NCBI RefSeq assembly: GCF_000384295.1
Contig: NZ_KB913037.1
Span: 7,131,533-7,195,532 of the forward strand
Direction: 5' to 3'
Length of the DNA stretch: 64,000 bases
Source of the DNA: Amycolatopsis balhimycina FH 1894
Lineage (GTDB): Bacteria > Actinomycetota > Actinomycetes > Mycobacteriales > Pseudonocardiaceae
Part shown: in pieces, positions 26,540-34,493 of the stretch
Numbering within the stretch: position 1 is the first letter of the stretch
How the letters are laid out: every line of letters starts with the position of its first letter
Translations under genes and position numbers: made by a program
Notes under the pieces: generated by a model
Seen by the model: the letters and a program-made list of their open reading frames with translations, nothing else
The model's database searches: none
What the model was told of the DNA's origin: nothing

Positions 26540-28059
26540 CCGCGCTGCCCGCCGGCGAATCCGCCGTCCCGGTGGTCAGCGCCGTAGGTGTCGGAAAGCG
26601 CTACGGCCCGACCGTGGCGCTGCACGACGTCAGCCTCACCGTGCACCCCGGCGAGTCACACGCGCTCGTCGGGCGCAACGGGGCCGGCAAGTCGACGCTC
26701 GTCTCCATCCTCACCGGCCTGTCCACCACGGACACCGGGCACGTCGAGTTCGGCGGCGAGCCGGCCCCGCCCTTGTCCAAGCAGGACGACTGGAAGGCGC
26801 GCGTCGCCTGCGTGTACCAGCACGCGATGGTCGTCCCGCAGCTCACCGTCGCCGAGAACCTGTTCCTCAACCGGCAGGCGGGCGGCGGGTTCGCGATCGG
26901 CTGGAAGACGCTGCGGCGCAAGGCCCGCGAGCTGCTCGACTCGTGGGACGTCCACGTCGACGTCGACACCGCGGCCGGGGACCTCTCGGTCGAGGACCGG
27001 CAGTTCGTCGAGATCGCCCGCGCGCTGTCCTACGGCGCCCGGTTCATCGTCCTCGACGAGCCGACCGCGCAGCTGGACAGCCAGGCCATCGAGCGGCTCT
27101 TCGAGCGGATGCGCCAGATGCAGGCGGGCGGGGTGACGTTCCTGTTCATCTCGCACCACCTGCACGAGGTGTACGAGGTGTGCCAGGCCGTCACGGTCCT
27201 TCGCGACGCGAAGCACATCCTCACCGCGCCGGTGTCCGAGGTCGGCCGAGCCCAGCTGGTCGACGCGATGACCGGCGAGCCGGGTGGTCTGTCGGTCCGT
27301 GACGCCGCTTCCCGCGAGGCCCTCGACGACGATGCCGCGGAGATCCTCGCGGTCGACGGGCTGTCCGGCGACAGCTTCCGTGACGTCTCCTTCCGCCTGC
27401 GCCGCGGGGAGGTCGTCGGGCTCGCGGGCAGCAACGCCAGCGGGAAGCACCAGGTCGCCGAGACGGTCTACGGCCTGCGGACGCCGTCCGCGGGCACGAT
27501 CCGCGTCGACGGCTCGCCGCTGCCGCCGGGCGACATCCCGGCGGCGTTGCGGGCCGGGATCGGCTGCGTGCCGCGCGACCGGCACCACGAAGGCCTGATA
27601 CTGGCGCACTCGATCGCGGACAACACCACGATGTCCATTTTGGACAAGCTGGGCCGCGGCGGGATCGCTTCGCCGGGGAAGCGGCACGCGCGTGCGTCGC
27701 AGGCGCTGAAGGACTACGACATCGTGGCCGCCGGCGCCGAGCAGCCGGTGTCGGACCTGTCCGGCGGCAACCAGCAGAAGGTCGTGCTGGCCCGGGCGCT
27801 GATCGGCGACCCGCGGGTGGTCGTGCTGATCAACCCGACCGCCGGCGTGGACGTGAAGTCGAAGGAGGCGCTGCTCGCGGTCGTGGACCGGGTGCGCGCG
27901 GAAGGCAAGGCGGTGCTGATCGTCAGCGACGAGCTGGACGACCTGCGCCTGAGCGACCGGGTCCTGGTGCTGCGCGCCGGGGCCGTGGTCGCCGAGCACC
28001 AGGCCGGGTGGTCCGACGGCGACCTCGTGGCCGACATCGAAGGAGTCGAGCTTTCGTGA
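26536..28059 (+). CDS. sugar ABC transporter ATPase, two fused NBDs (RbsA-like), asymmetric
   Basis: A 507-residue protein with two nucleotide-binding domains. NBD1 has a good Walker A (GRNGAGKST, 46-54) and Walker B (FIVLDEPTAQLDS) but a degraded signature (LSVED). NBD2 has a good signature (LSGGNQQ, 408-414) but a weak Walker A (G298-SNASGK304-H) and a Walker B reading VLINPT, with Ile432-Asn433 replacing Asp-Glu. The intact halves combine into one composite ATP site. GTG start overlaps the binding-protein stop by 4 nt. It powers the RbsC-like permease encoded next. Confidence 0.93.
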   Translation: MTALPAGESAVPVVSAVGVGKRYGPTVALHDVSLTVHPGESHALVGRNGAGKSTLVSILTGLSTTDTGHVEFGGEPAPPLSKQDDWKARVACVYQHAMVVPQLTVAENLFLNRQAGGGFAIGWKTLRRKARELLDSWDVHVDVDTAAGDLSVEDRQFVEIARALSYGARFIVLDEPTAQLDSQAIERLFERMRQMQAGGVTFLFISHHLHEVYEVCQAVTVLRDAKHILTAPVSEVGRAQLVDAMTGEPGGLSVRDAASREALDDDAAEILAVDGLSGDSFRDVSFRLRRGEVVGLAGSNASGKHQVAETVYGLRTPSAGTIRVDGSPLPPGDIPAALRAGIGCVPRDRHHEGLILAHSIADNTTMSILDKLGRGGIASPGKRHARASQALKDYDIVAAGAEQPVSDLSGGNQQKVVLARALIGDPRVVVLINPTAGVDVKSKEALLAVVDRVRAEGKAVLIVSDELDDLRLSDRVLVLRAGAVVAEHQAGWSDGDLVADIEGVELS

Positions 28060-29069
28060 CCGACGTGATGACCTCTCCGCAGACGGAGCTGCCCGCCCCA
28101 CCCCGGCGCCGCAAAGCCGTCTGGCTGCGTGAACTGGCGCTGCTGCCCGCGCTGGTCGTGGTGTTCCTCATCGGCGGTCTGGTCGACGACACCTTCGTCG
28201 GCTGGAGCAACATCGTCAGCATCCTGACCGCGTCGGCCGCGCTCTCGCTGGTCGTGCTGGGCGAATCGCTGGTGCTGATCACCGGGAAGTTCGACCTGTC
28301 GCTGGAATCGACGATGGGCCTGGCGCCGGCACTCGGCGCGATGGTCGTCATCCCGGTGGCGTCGGCGGGCTTCGGCGTCGAACTGCCGGCGGCGATCGGC
28401 CTGCTGGTCATCCCGCTGTGCGGCGCGCTCGTCGGGTTCGTCAACGGCTTCCTGATCGTGAAGCTGAAGCTGAACGCCTTCATCGTCACCCTCGCCATGC
28501 TCACCGTGCTCCGCGGTGTCCAGGTGGGTTCGACCAAGGGCAAGACGCTGTTCAACCTGCCGGACTCCTTCACCGACCTGGCGACGACGACGTTCCTCGG
28601 GCTGCCGATGTCGGTGTGGCTGGCCGCGGCGCTGTTCGCGGTCGCCGGCTGGGTGCTGCGCTACCACCGCGTCGGCCGCGCGCTGTACGCGATCGGCGGC
28701 AACCGCGAAGCCGCCCGGGCGGCGGGTGTGCGTGTCGACCGGATCGCGTGGGCGGTGTTCGTCGTCGCGGGGATCCTCGCCGCTATCGGCGGGCTCGCGT
28801 ACACCGGTTACGTCGGGGCCTTGGGCGCGAACCAGGGATCCGGCATGATCCTTCAGGTGTTCGCGGCAGCGGTGATCGGTGGCGTCTCGCTCGACGGCGG
28901 CAAGGGCACGCTGGTCGGCGCCCTCACCGGCGTCCTGCTGCTGTCGTCGGTGTCGAGCCTGCTCAACTACGCGCACGTCACGGCGGAGTGGCAGGGGGCG
29001 ATCTACGGCGCCATCATCCTGGTCGCGCTGATCATCGCCCGCTACGCGGGCGGCAAACCCCAAACCTGA
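28056..29069 (+). CDS. sugar ABC transporter permease (RbsC-like)
   Basis: A 337-residue membrane protein with eight to ten hydrophobic helices, of the branched-chain/ribose permease family. The glycine-rich GGNREAARAAGVRVDRI loop is the contact site for the ATPase, and GGVSLDGGKGTLVGALTGV is the conserved C-terminal stretch. GTG 28056 overlaps the ATPase stop by 4 nt, and the longer frame upstream lies inside the ATPase gene. It completes the importer for the fucose pathway. A 26-bp perfect hairpin follows its stop. Confidence 0.92.
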   Translation: MTDVMTSPQTELPAPPRRRKAVWLRELALLPALVVVFLIGGLVDDTFVGWSNIVSILTASAALSLVVLGESLVLITGKFDLSLESTMGLAPALGAMVVIPVASAGFGVELPAAIGLLVIPLCGALVGFVNGFLIVKLKLNAFIVTLAMLTVLRGVQVGSTKGKTLFNLPDSFTDLATTTFLGLPMSVWLAAALFAVAGWVLRYHRVGRALYAIGGNREAARAAGVRVDRIAWAVFVVAGILAAIGGLAYTGYVGALGANQGSGMILQVFAAAVIGGVSLDGGKGTLVGALTGVLLLSSVSSLLNYAHVTAEWQGAIYGAIILVALIIARYAGGKPQT

Positions 29070-29104
29070 TCCCCGCCCACCCCGTGATCATCCGACGTTC
29101 GAAG

Positions 29105-29159
29105 GTCCGTGAATGGCACATTGAGGGACTTAGAGTCCCTCAATGTGCCATTCACGGAC
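29105..29159. repeat. 55-nt palindromic element (family 1), copy C; likely bidirectional terminator
   Basis: Arms 29105-29130 and 29134-29159 are a perfect 26-bp inverted repeat with a 3-nt loop. It lies between the convergent permease and GntR genes. It has the same length and end sequences as 18826-18880, with compensatory changes. No U-tract is evident, which is common for actinobacterial terminators. Confidence 0.8.
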
Positions 29160-29179
29160 TACGCGAGGGAGGTGTGGTG

Positions 29180-29902
29180 TCAGGAGGCTTCGGCAGCGGG
29201 TTCGTCGGGGGCCGTGGGGTCGTCCGCGGTGCCGAGGGCGTTGCGCAGCCACTGCTCCACGCCCGCGACGTGCACGGTCGCCCACGAGCGCGCCAGCTCC
29301 GGCTCGCGCGCGGCGATGGCCTCGTAGATCGCCGTGTGCTGTTCGCGGGTCTTCGCGACCGCGCCCTCCTGTGTGAGGCCGCGCCAGATCCGGGCGCGGG
29401 CGGTCGGCCCGGACAGGCTGTCCAGCAGCGAGCAGAGCACGGGGTTGCCGGAGCCGTCGGCGATCTTGCGGTGGAACTGCAGGTCGTTGGCCACCAGCGC
29501 CTCGACGGTCGGCGAATCCTCCAGCTCACCGAGCAGCGTGCCCAGCTCGGCGATGTCGTCGTCGCTCATGTGCAACGCGGCCAGCGCGGTCGCCGCGGGC
29601 TCGAGGATCCGCCGCACGGCCAGGAAGTCCAGCACGGTGTCGTCGCGGTGGAAGTCGACCACGAACGTCATCGCGTCGAGCAGCAGGTTCGGCTCGAGGC
29701 TGGTGACGTACGTGCCGTCGCCCTGGCGGACGTCCAGCACGCGGATCAGGCACAACGCCTTCACGGCCTCCCGCAGGGAACTGCGCGAGAGCCCGAGCCG
29801 CTGGGCCAGCTCGGCCTCCTTCGGCAGCCGGTCGCCCGGTGCCAGCTCGCCGGAGATGATCATGTCCTTGATCTTGTCGATCGCGACATCGGTGACGGGC
29901 AT
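29180..29902 (-). CDS. GntR/FadR-family regulator of the fucose cluster
   Basis: A 240-residue regulator with an N-terminal GntR winged helix (AIDKIKDMIISGELAPGDRL, then AELAQRLGLSRSSLREAVKA) and a C-terminal FCD domain (FLAVRRILEPAATALAAL, LQFHRKIADGSGNPVL, EHTAIYEAI-type helices). I chose ATG 29902 (MPVTDVAIDK); the frame from 30004 enters the divergent promoter. It is divergent from the mutarotase operon and faces the importer operon. It probably represses both in the absence of a pathway intermediate. Candidate sites are 29926-29936 and 22505-22515. Confidence 0.9.
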   Translation of the reverse strand: MPVTDVAIDKIKDMIISGELAPGDRLPKEAELAQRLGLSRSSLREAVKALCLIRVLDVRQGDGTYVTSLEPNLLLDAMTFVVDFHRDDTVLDFLAVRRILEPAATALAALHMSDDDIAELGTLLGELEDSPTVEALVANDLQFHRKIADGSGNPVLCSLLDSLSGPTARARIWRGLTQEGAVAKTREQHTAIYEAIAAREPELARSWATVHVAGVEQWLRNALGTADDPTAPDEPAAEAS

Positions 29903-29925
29903 CGAGTGCGCCCTCCCTGCAGCAG

Positions 29926-29936
29926 ACCTCGGATGT
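29926..29936. promoter_or_regulatory. second candidate operator of the fucose regulator
   Basis: ACCTCGGATGT matches ACATCGGATGT at 22505-22515 at 10 of 11 positions. It lies in the 80-nt divergent promoter between the GntR gene and the mutarotase gene, suited to autoregulation plus control of the operon. Confidence 0.35.
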
Positions 29937-29982
29937 TTCGGTGTTAGTCCCCAGCGTGCCATGTCCCGGCAAAGGAGGGGCC

Positions 29983-30336
29983 ATGACCCACCCGCGCACA
30001 CCACACAGTGTCTCCAAAAGAGTGGTGGCTCTGCACACCAAACTGAAGCCCGGCAAGGAGGCCGAGTACGAGGCCGTCCACGCGGTCATCCCGCCCGAGC
30101 TGGACGCCGCGCTGCGCGAAGCCGGCGTCCACACCTGGCGGATCTGGCGTAACGGTCTCGACCTCTTCCACGTCCTCGAAGTCGACGACTACGCGGCGAT
30201 GCGCGCGGCACTGCGGGACCATTCCGCCAACGTGCCGTGGCAGGCCAGAATGGCTGAGCTGCTGGCTGTCGAGGACGACTACTCCGGCGACGACACCGGC
30301 ATCGGACTGGTCTGGGAACTTCCGGTGAAGGAGTGA
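29983..30336 (+). CDS. L-rhamnose mutarotase-family protein, probable L-fucose mutarotase
   Basis: A 117-residue single-domain protein of the RhaM (DUF718) family. KRVVALHTKLKPGKEAEYEA, VHTWRIWRNGLDLFHVLEVD and VPWQARMAELL are typical, including the conserved His and Trp-Arg-Ile segment. It interconverts sugar anomers so the dehydrogenase can use them. Its place ahead of a sugar dehydrogenase and a lactonase suggests L-fucose as substrate. ATG 29983 is fixed by AAAGGAGGGG just upstream. The next gene overlaps its stop by 4 nt. Confidence 0.9.
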   Translation: MTHPRTPHSVSKRVVALHTKLKPGKEAEYEAVHAVIPPELDAALREAGVHTWRIWRNGLDLFHVLEVDDYAAMRAALRDHSANVPWQARMAELLAVEDDYSGDDTGIGLVWELPVKE

Positions 30337-31310
30337 CGGCGTTGGAACTCTCCCTGTCCCCCCTGGGGCTCGGCTGTGCGCAGCTGGGCAACCTCTACCA
30401 CGCGATCAGCGACGAGACCGCCGCGGCGACCGTGCGGCGCGCGTGGGACGAGGGCGTCCGCTACTTCGACACCGCGCCGCACTACGGCCTCGGCCTGTCG
30501 GAGACCCGGCTCGGCGCTGCGCTGCGCTCGTACCCGCGGGACGAGTTCGTGCTCTCGACGAAGGTCGGGCGCGTGCTGGAGCCGAACCCGGGCGGCGCCG
30601 GCGAGCGGGACGACCAGGGGTTCGCGGTCCCCGCCGCGTACAAGCGCCGCTGGGACTTCACCCGCGACGGCGTCCTGCGGTCCCTGGACGACAGCCTGAC
30701 GAGGCTGGGACTCGACCGCGTCGACGTCGTGTACGTCCACGATCCCGACGAACACTTCGAAGAGGCGCTGAGCGGCGCCTTCCCGGCTCTGCACCGGCTG
30801 CGGGAGGAGGGCGTGATCGGCGCCTTCGGGGCCGGGATGAACCAGACGCCGATGCTCGCCGAGTTCGTCCGTCGTACCGACCTGGACGTCCTGCTGGTGG
30901 CCGGCCGGTACACGCTGCTCGACCAGCCGGCGCTGGACGAGCTGTTCCCCCTGTGTGCCGAGCGCGGCGTGACGGTGGTGGCCGGCGGCGCGTTCAACGG
31001 CGGCATCCTCGCCACGGCCGAGCCGGGCCGCGTCTACGACTACGCCGAAGCGCCGTCGGAGCTGGTCGAGCGGGCCGGGCGGATCGCGGCGATCTGCGCG
31101 CGGCACGGCGTCGAGCTGCCGGAAGCGGCGCTGGCCCTGCCGATCGCGCACCCCGCGGTGGCGTCGGTGGTCGTCGGCGCGCACGATCCGGACCAGGTGA
31201 GCGTCAACGCGCGGCGGGCGCGGGCCGTGGTGCCGCTCCAGCTCTGGAAGGAACTGATCGACGCGGGGTTGCTGCGTGCCGACGTCGTCATCGCCGGAGG
31301 AACGTCGTGA
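30333..31310 (+). CDS. aldo/keto reductase, probable L-fucose 1-dehydrogenase
   Basis: A 325-residue AKR barrel. The tetrad is Asp46 and Tyr51 (YFDTAPHYG), Lys77 (STKVGR) and His136 (VYVHDPDE). The GCAQLGNLYHAISDETAAAT start and GAGMNQTPMLAEFVRRTDLD segment match bacterial L-fucose (D-threo-aldose) dehydrogenases that oxidise C1 with NAD(P)+. The product would be L-fucono-lactone, the substrate of the next enzyme. GTG start overlaps the mutarotase stop by 4 nt. Function is inferred from family and operon. Confidence 0.9.
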   Translation: MTALELSLSPLGLGCAQLGNLYHAISDETAAATVRRAWDEGVRYFDTAPHYGLGLSETRLGAALRSYPRDEFVLSTKVGRVLEPNPGGAGERDDQGFAVPAAYKRRWDFTRDGVLRSLDDSLTRLGLDRVDVVYVHDPDEHFEEALSGAFPALHRLREEGVIGAFGAGMNQTPMLAEFVRRTDLDVLLVAGRYTLLDQPALDELFPLCAERGVTVVAGGAFNGGILATAEPGRVYDYAEAPSELVERAGRIAAICARHGVELPEAALALPIAHPAVASVVVGAHDPDQVSVNARRARAVVPLQLWKELIDAGLLRADVVIAGGTS

Positions 31311-32164
31311 TCGACGCGCACCACCACCTGTGGGACCCGTCGCGGCGGGAGTACCCGTGGATGGCGGGGAAGGCCCTCGACCCGGTGCGCCGCCCGTACA
31401 CGGTGGACGACCTGCGCGCGGTGACGACGGCGGCCGGCGTGCACGCGACCGTCCTGGTGCAGACGGTGTCGTCGGAGGAGGAGACGGCGGAGTTCCTCGC
31501 GACGGCGGTGGCGGAGCCGGTGATCGCGGGCGTGGTCGGCTGGGTGGACCTGGCGGCCCCCGACGTCGCCGGCCGCCTGGCCGAGCTGGCTTCGCGGGGC
31601 CCGCTGGCCGGGATCCGGCACCAGGTGGAGAACGAGCCGGACGACGACTGGCTGCTGCGTCCGGAGATCATGGCCGGGCTGAGCACGGTGGCGTCGGCGG
31701 GGCTGGCGTACGACCTGCTGGTTCGCCCGGCACAGCTGCCCGCGGCGACCGAAGTGGCGCTGCGGCTGCCGGAGCTGCGGCTGGTCCTGGACCACGCGGC
31801 GAAGCCCCCGATCGCGGCGGGCGGCTGGGAGCCGTGGGCGTCCGGGGTGGCCGCGCTGGCCGCGCGCGAGAACGTCGTGTGCAAGCTGTCCGGGCTGGTC
31901 ACGGAGGCGGACTGGACGGCGTGGGAGGTCGGGCACCTGCGCCGGTACACCGACCACGTGCTGGAGGTGTTCGGCCCGGATCGCCTGCTGTTCGGCTCGG
32001 ACTGGCCGGTGTGCGAGCTGGCCGCGTCCTACGAGGTGGTGCTCGACGCGGCGGTGGCGCTGACCGGCTCGCTGTCGGACGCCGAACGGCTGGCCGTCTT
32101 CGAGCACAACGCCGCCCGGACCTACGGCTTGGATGCGGGCGGGAACCCCTCTCCCAGGGGGTAA
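31307..32164 (+). CDS. amidohydrolase-family lactonase, probable L-fuconolactonase
   Basis: A 285-residue COG3618-type amidohydrolase. The metal-binding HxH is His5-x-His7 in MIDAHHHLWDPSRREYPWM. GIRHQVENEPDDDWLLRPE, LVLDHAAKPPI and the late LLFGSDWPVCEL are typical of sugar lactonases of this family. It would open L-fuconolactone to L-fuconate for FucD. GTG 31307 overlaps the dehydrogenase stop by 4 nt; the longer upstream frame is a shadow of that gene. The 3' end overlaps a terminator hairpin whose loop contains the stop codon. Confidence 0.92.
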   Translation: MIDAHHHLWDPSRREYPWMAGKALDPVRRPYTVDDLRAVTTAAGVHATVLVQTVSSEEETAEFLATAVAEPVIAGVVGWVDLAAPDVAGRLAELASRGPLAGIRHQVENEPDDDWLLRPEIMAGLSTVASAGLAYDLLVRPAQLPAATEVALRLPELRLVLDHAAKPPIAAGGWEPWASGVAALAARENVVCKLSGLVTEADWTAWEVGHLRRYTDHVLEVFGPDRLLFGSDWPVCELAASYEVVLDAAVALTGSLSDAERLAVFEHNAARTYGLDAGGNPSPRG

Positions 32165-32183
32165 AAGAGGGGTCCCCGCCCGC
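32135..32183. terminator. hairpin terminator ending the fucose operon
   Basis: Arms 32135-32152 and 32166-32183 pair at 17 of 18 positions. The loop contains the lactonase stop codon (TAA, 32162-32164). It lies between the convergent lactonase and sigma-factor genes and could serve both. Confidence 0.75.
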
Positions 32184-32198
32184 CGCTGGGGTGGCCTC

Positions 32199-32855
32199 TC
32201 AGAACTCGTCGTCGTGGATCATGCCGCGCAGCCGGGTCAGCGCCCGGTGCTGCGTCACGCGCACGTTGCCCGGGGAGATCCCGAGCGCCTCGGCGGTCTC
32301 GGTGGCCGAAAAGCCGACCGCGATGCGCAGGGTGAGGATCTCCTGCTGCACGCGCGGCAGCGACGCGAGCAGCTTGCCGAGGCGGGCGCCGAGGTCGAGG
32401 TGCAGCGCGTGGGTCTCCGGCTCGTTGCCGGCGACCAGCGGGCGCTCCGGGAGCTCGGGGACGGGCTCGGAGCGGTCGCGGGCGACGGCGCGGTAGGCGT
32501 CGGCGACCTTGTTCGCGGCGATCGCGTGGACGAGGTAGAGGAAGGAGCCGCCGCGGTCCTGGTAGTCGGGGAGGGCCTTGAGCACGGCGAGGCAGACTTC
32601 CTGGGCGACGTCGTCGGCCGACAGGTACGACAGGTCACGGCCGCCCATCCGGGCCCGGCAGTAGCGGACCACCACCGGCTCGATCATCTGGAGCAGGGAG
32701 TGGATGGCGGCCGGGTTGCCCTCGCCCGCATCCTTGACGAGGGGGTCCAGGTCCTCCTTGGTGAGCCGCCCGCTGGGCCGGGGCAATGACTCCGGAGTGC
32801 GATAATCGCGATCGACGGAAGTGGATTCTTCGGTGGTCCTCGGCGGTGCTGTCAT
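32199..32855 (-). CDS. shbA: ECF-type RNA polymerase sigma factor, ShbA/SigD-like
   Basis: A 218-residue group 4 sigma factor. Region 2 is DLSYLSADDVAQEVCLAVLKALPDYQDRGGSFLYLV (about 75-120), cut here only for description, and region 4 is LPRVQQEILTLRIAVGFSATETAEALGISPGNVRVTQHRAL. The sequence resembles the ShbA/SigD group, which in Streptomyces transcribes the principal sigma gene hrdB and in mycobacteria acts in starvation. No anti-sigma factor gene is adjacent, in keeping with that group. I chose ATG 32855 because GGGGAGA lies upstream; a start at 32921 is possible. Confidence 0.88.
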   Translation of the reverse strand: MTAPPRTTEESTSVDRDYRTPESLPRPSGRLTKEDLDPLVKDAGEGNPAAIHSLLQMIEPVVVRYCRARMGGRDLSYLSADDVAQEVCLAVLKALPDYQDRGGSFLYLVHAIAANKVADAYRAVARDRSEPVPELPERPLVAGNEPETHALHLDLGARLGKLLASLPRVQQEILTLRIAVGFSATETAEALGISPGNVRVTQHRALTRLRGMIHDDEF

Positions 32856-33072
32856 GAGTCGTCTCCCCGGCCGACCCTCGACCGTCGCTGCCGGGGGTTC
32901 AACACTCCGTAACTGTTCCATCGCAGATACTCCGGGAGTCCCGGGCTGATCTGCGGTCCGTGCGACGCTGGGTAATCGTAAGCACCTCTGGGTGGGTCAG
33001 TCCAGATTTCAACGACCAATACCCCGTTAGCAGGAGCGACCGTGATGCTACCGCGACCCTGCCGTGCACATT

Positions 33073-33084
33073 GCGATTAATCGC
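33073..33084. promoter_or_regulatory. 12-bp perfect palindrome upstream of the sigma-factor gene
   Basis: GCGATTAATCGC is perfectly palindromic and AT-richer than its surroundings. It lies about 220 nt upstream of the sigma-factor start, so it may instead belong to the end of the DUF202 gene. A role as operator is only a suggestion. Confidence 0.25.
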
Positions 33085-33109
33085 TTTCAGGATGTGCCGA
33101 CTTCACTCG

Positions 33110-33406
33110 TCAGTGGAAGATGGCCACGGAAGCGGCGGTCACGGTCACTGCCAGCGACGTGATTGCGGGCAGTGTCGGGCTCATGGCCACCGGGCGGCCG
33201 GTCCGCAAGGCTCGTTCGCGGCGCACCGCAACCGCCGCGAGCAGGGCCGATGTGCTCGCGGACAGCAGGACGGGGACGAAAGCAGCACCCCAATGGCGCT
33301 GGGCGGCGGAGTGCAGAAGAAGTACGGTGCAGGCGGCGGAGGCGAGGGCGGTCCGCCGCCAGGCGAGCCCGGTGCGCTCGGCCTGGGCCCCCGCGGGCGC
33401 GGTCAC
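33110..33406 (-). CDS. DUF202-type small membrane protein
   Basis: A 98-residue protein with the DUF202 N-terminal signature AQAERTGLAWRRTALA followed by three hydrophobic segments. GTG 33406 is preferred because residues of the longer frame (to 33571) are Arg/Pro-rich and unlike the family. Its partner DUF202 protein is encoded 193 nt upstream on the same strand, resembling the yidG-yidH pair of enterobacteria. Inner-membrane location is clear; function is unknown. Confidence 0.75.
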   Translation of the reverse strand: MTAPAGAQAERTGLAWRRTALASAACTVLLLHSAAQRHWGAAFVPVLLSASTSALLAAVAVRRERALRTGRPVAMSPTLPAITSLAVTVTAASVAIFH

Positions 33407-33599
33407 AGCCGGATCCGAGAGTCGATGACGGTACTTCTGACGTCGCGATAATCGCGAACGCGCGGTATTCGTCGACGACGAGCGGGCCGGGCGCGATGGC
33501 CTGGGCCGGGCTGTGGGCGGCCCGGGGAGGCGTGCCCGGCCGGTGCCACGGTGTGTGCGGTCCGTAGCCATCCGGGCGAGGATCGCCCGCCCGGCTCGC

Positions 33600-33983
33600 T
33601 CACGAGACCACCAGCAGCACGGCCGCGGCGACGATCAGGACCAGCAGCCCGCCGGTCAGCACCAGGATCATCAGGCTGCGCGGCAGGGGCTCGCCGGCCC
33701 GCATCGCGATCTGCACCCGCCGCCACCGGGGGTACGCGGTCGCGGCCAGGACCGCGGCCAGCACGACGCACAACGCGGCGAGCACGGCGCTCGCCACGGC
33801 CGGCGACGGCACCAGCTGGTGCACCGCCACGCCGCCCGCGAGCAGACCCAGCGCGGTCCGCAGCCAGGCGAGGAAGGTGCGTTCGTTCGCCAGCGTGAAG
33901 CGGTAGTCCGGTTCGCTGCCGCCCGCGTGGGGCTTGATGTCGTGCGGTGGGGAGTCGTCCGGTTCGGAGTCGTGCGAGGCCAC
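33600..33983 (-). CDS. DUF202/YidH-like membrane protein
   Basis: A 127-residue protein with a hydrophilic, His/Asp/Pro-rich N-terminus (about 25 residues), then YRFTLANERTFLAWLRTALG, the YidH signature, and three membrane helices. GTG 33983 begins the predicted product (ASHDSEPDD). It is encoded 11 nt downstream of the GtrA-family gene and upstream of the second DUF202 gene, so the three probably form one transcription unit of small membrane proteins. Function is unknown. Confidence 0.82.
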   Translation of the reverse strand: MASHDSEPDDSPPHDIKPHAGGSEPDYRFTLANERTFLAWLRTALGLLAGGVAVHQLVPSPAVASAVLAALCVVLAAVLAATAYPRWRRVQIAMRAGEPLPRSLMILVLTGGLLVLIVAAAVLLVVS

Positions 33984-33994
33984 GCCCGCAGACG

Positions 33995-34474
33995 CTAGCC
34001 GGTGTGGGCGGCCGTGGCCGGTTCGGCGCGGTGCGCGAACACCCACCACCGCAGCACGGCGAACCGCACGAACCCGCCGACCAGGCTGGCCAGCAGCAGC
34101 GTGCCGGTCTCCTCCCACGACGTCGGCCGGTCGACGACGGCGTCGAGGAGGGCCAGCACGGCCGAGCCGTACCCGGCGTAGAAGGCAAAGGTGAGCACGT
34201 CCTGGAGGTGGCGCTTCCCGGCGTTGCTGGGCCGTCCGGCGAAGGTGACGCGGCGGTGGAACTCGGTGTTGCCGGCCGTGGTGACCGCGATCGCGACCAG
34301 GTTCGCCACCTGGGAGCCGAGGTCGTCGCGCAGGAGGAGGAACAGGACGGCCTGGACGCCGGTCGTCACCACGCCGGCGACGACGTACCACGCGGCGTGC
34401 GTGCCGAGCTCGTGGTGCCGGTCCGGGTCGGTGGCGAGCAGCGGGTGGTCCGGTGCGCACCTGGTGGTGGCCAT
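33995..34474 (-). CDS. GtrA-family membrane protein
   Basis: A 159-residue protein with four membrane helices in the GtrA pattern: YVVAGVVTTGVQAVLFLLLR, NLVAIAVTTAGNTEFHRRVTF (the conserved N-x-x-x-R-x-x-F region), then two helices ending FVRFAVLRWWVF. GtrA-like proteins move or flip polyprenyl-linked sugars, or help glycosyltransferases at the membrane. A perfect inverted repeat lies 20 nt upstream of the ATG. It is divergent from the DUF5709 gene. The substrate is unknown. Confidence 0.88.
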   Translation of the reverse strand: MATTRCAPDHPLLATDPDRHHELGTHAAWYVVAGVVTTGVQAVLFLLLRDDLGSQVANLVAIAVTTAGNTEFHRRVTFAGRPSNAGKRHLQDVLTFAFYAGYGSAVLALLDAVVDRPTSWEETGTLLLASLVGGFVRFAVLRWWVFAHRAEPATAAHTG

Positions 34475-34493
34475 GATCCCAACCTACCTTGCG

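Noticed and set aside
32922..33109. Small gene between the sigma factor and the DUF202 gene
   Set aside because: Frames here have no ribosome site, no coding bias and no recognisable motif. The stretch is better read as the sigma-factor promoter region.
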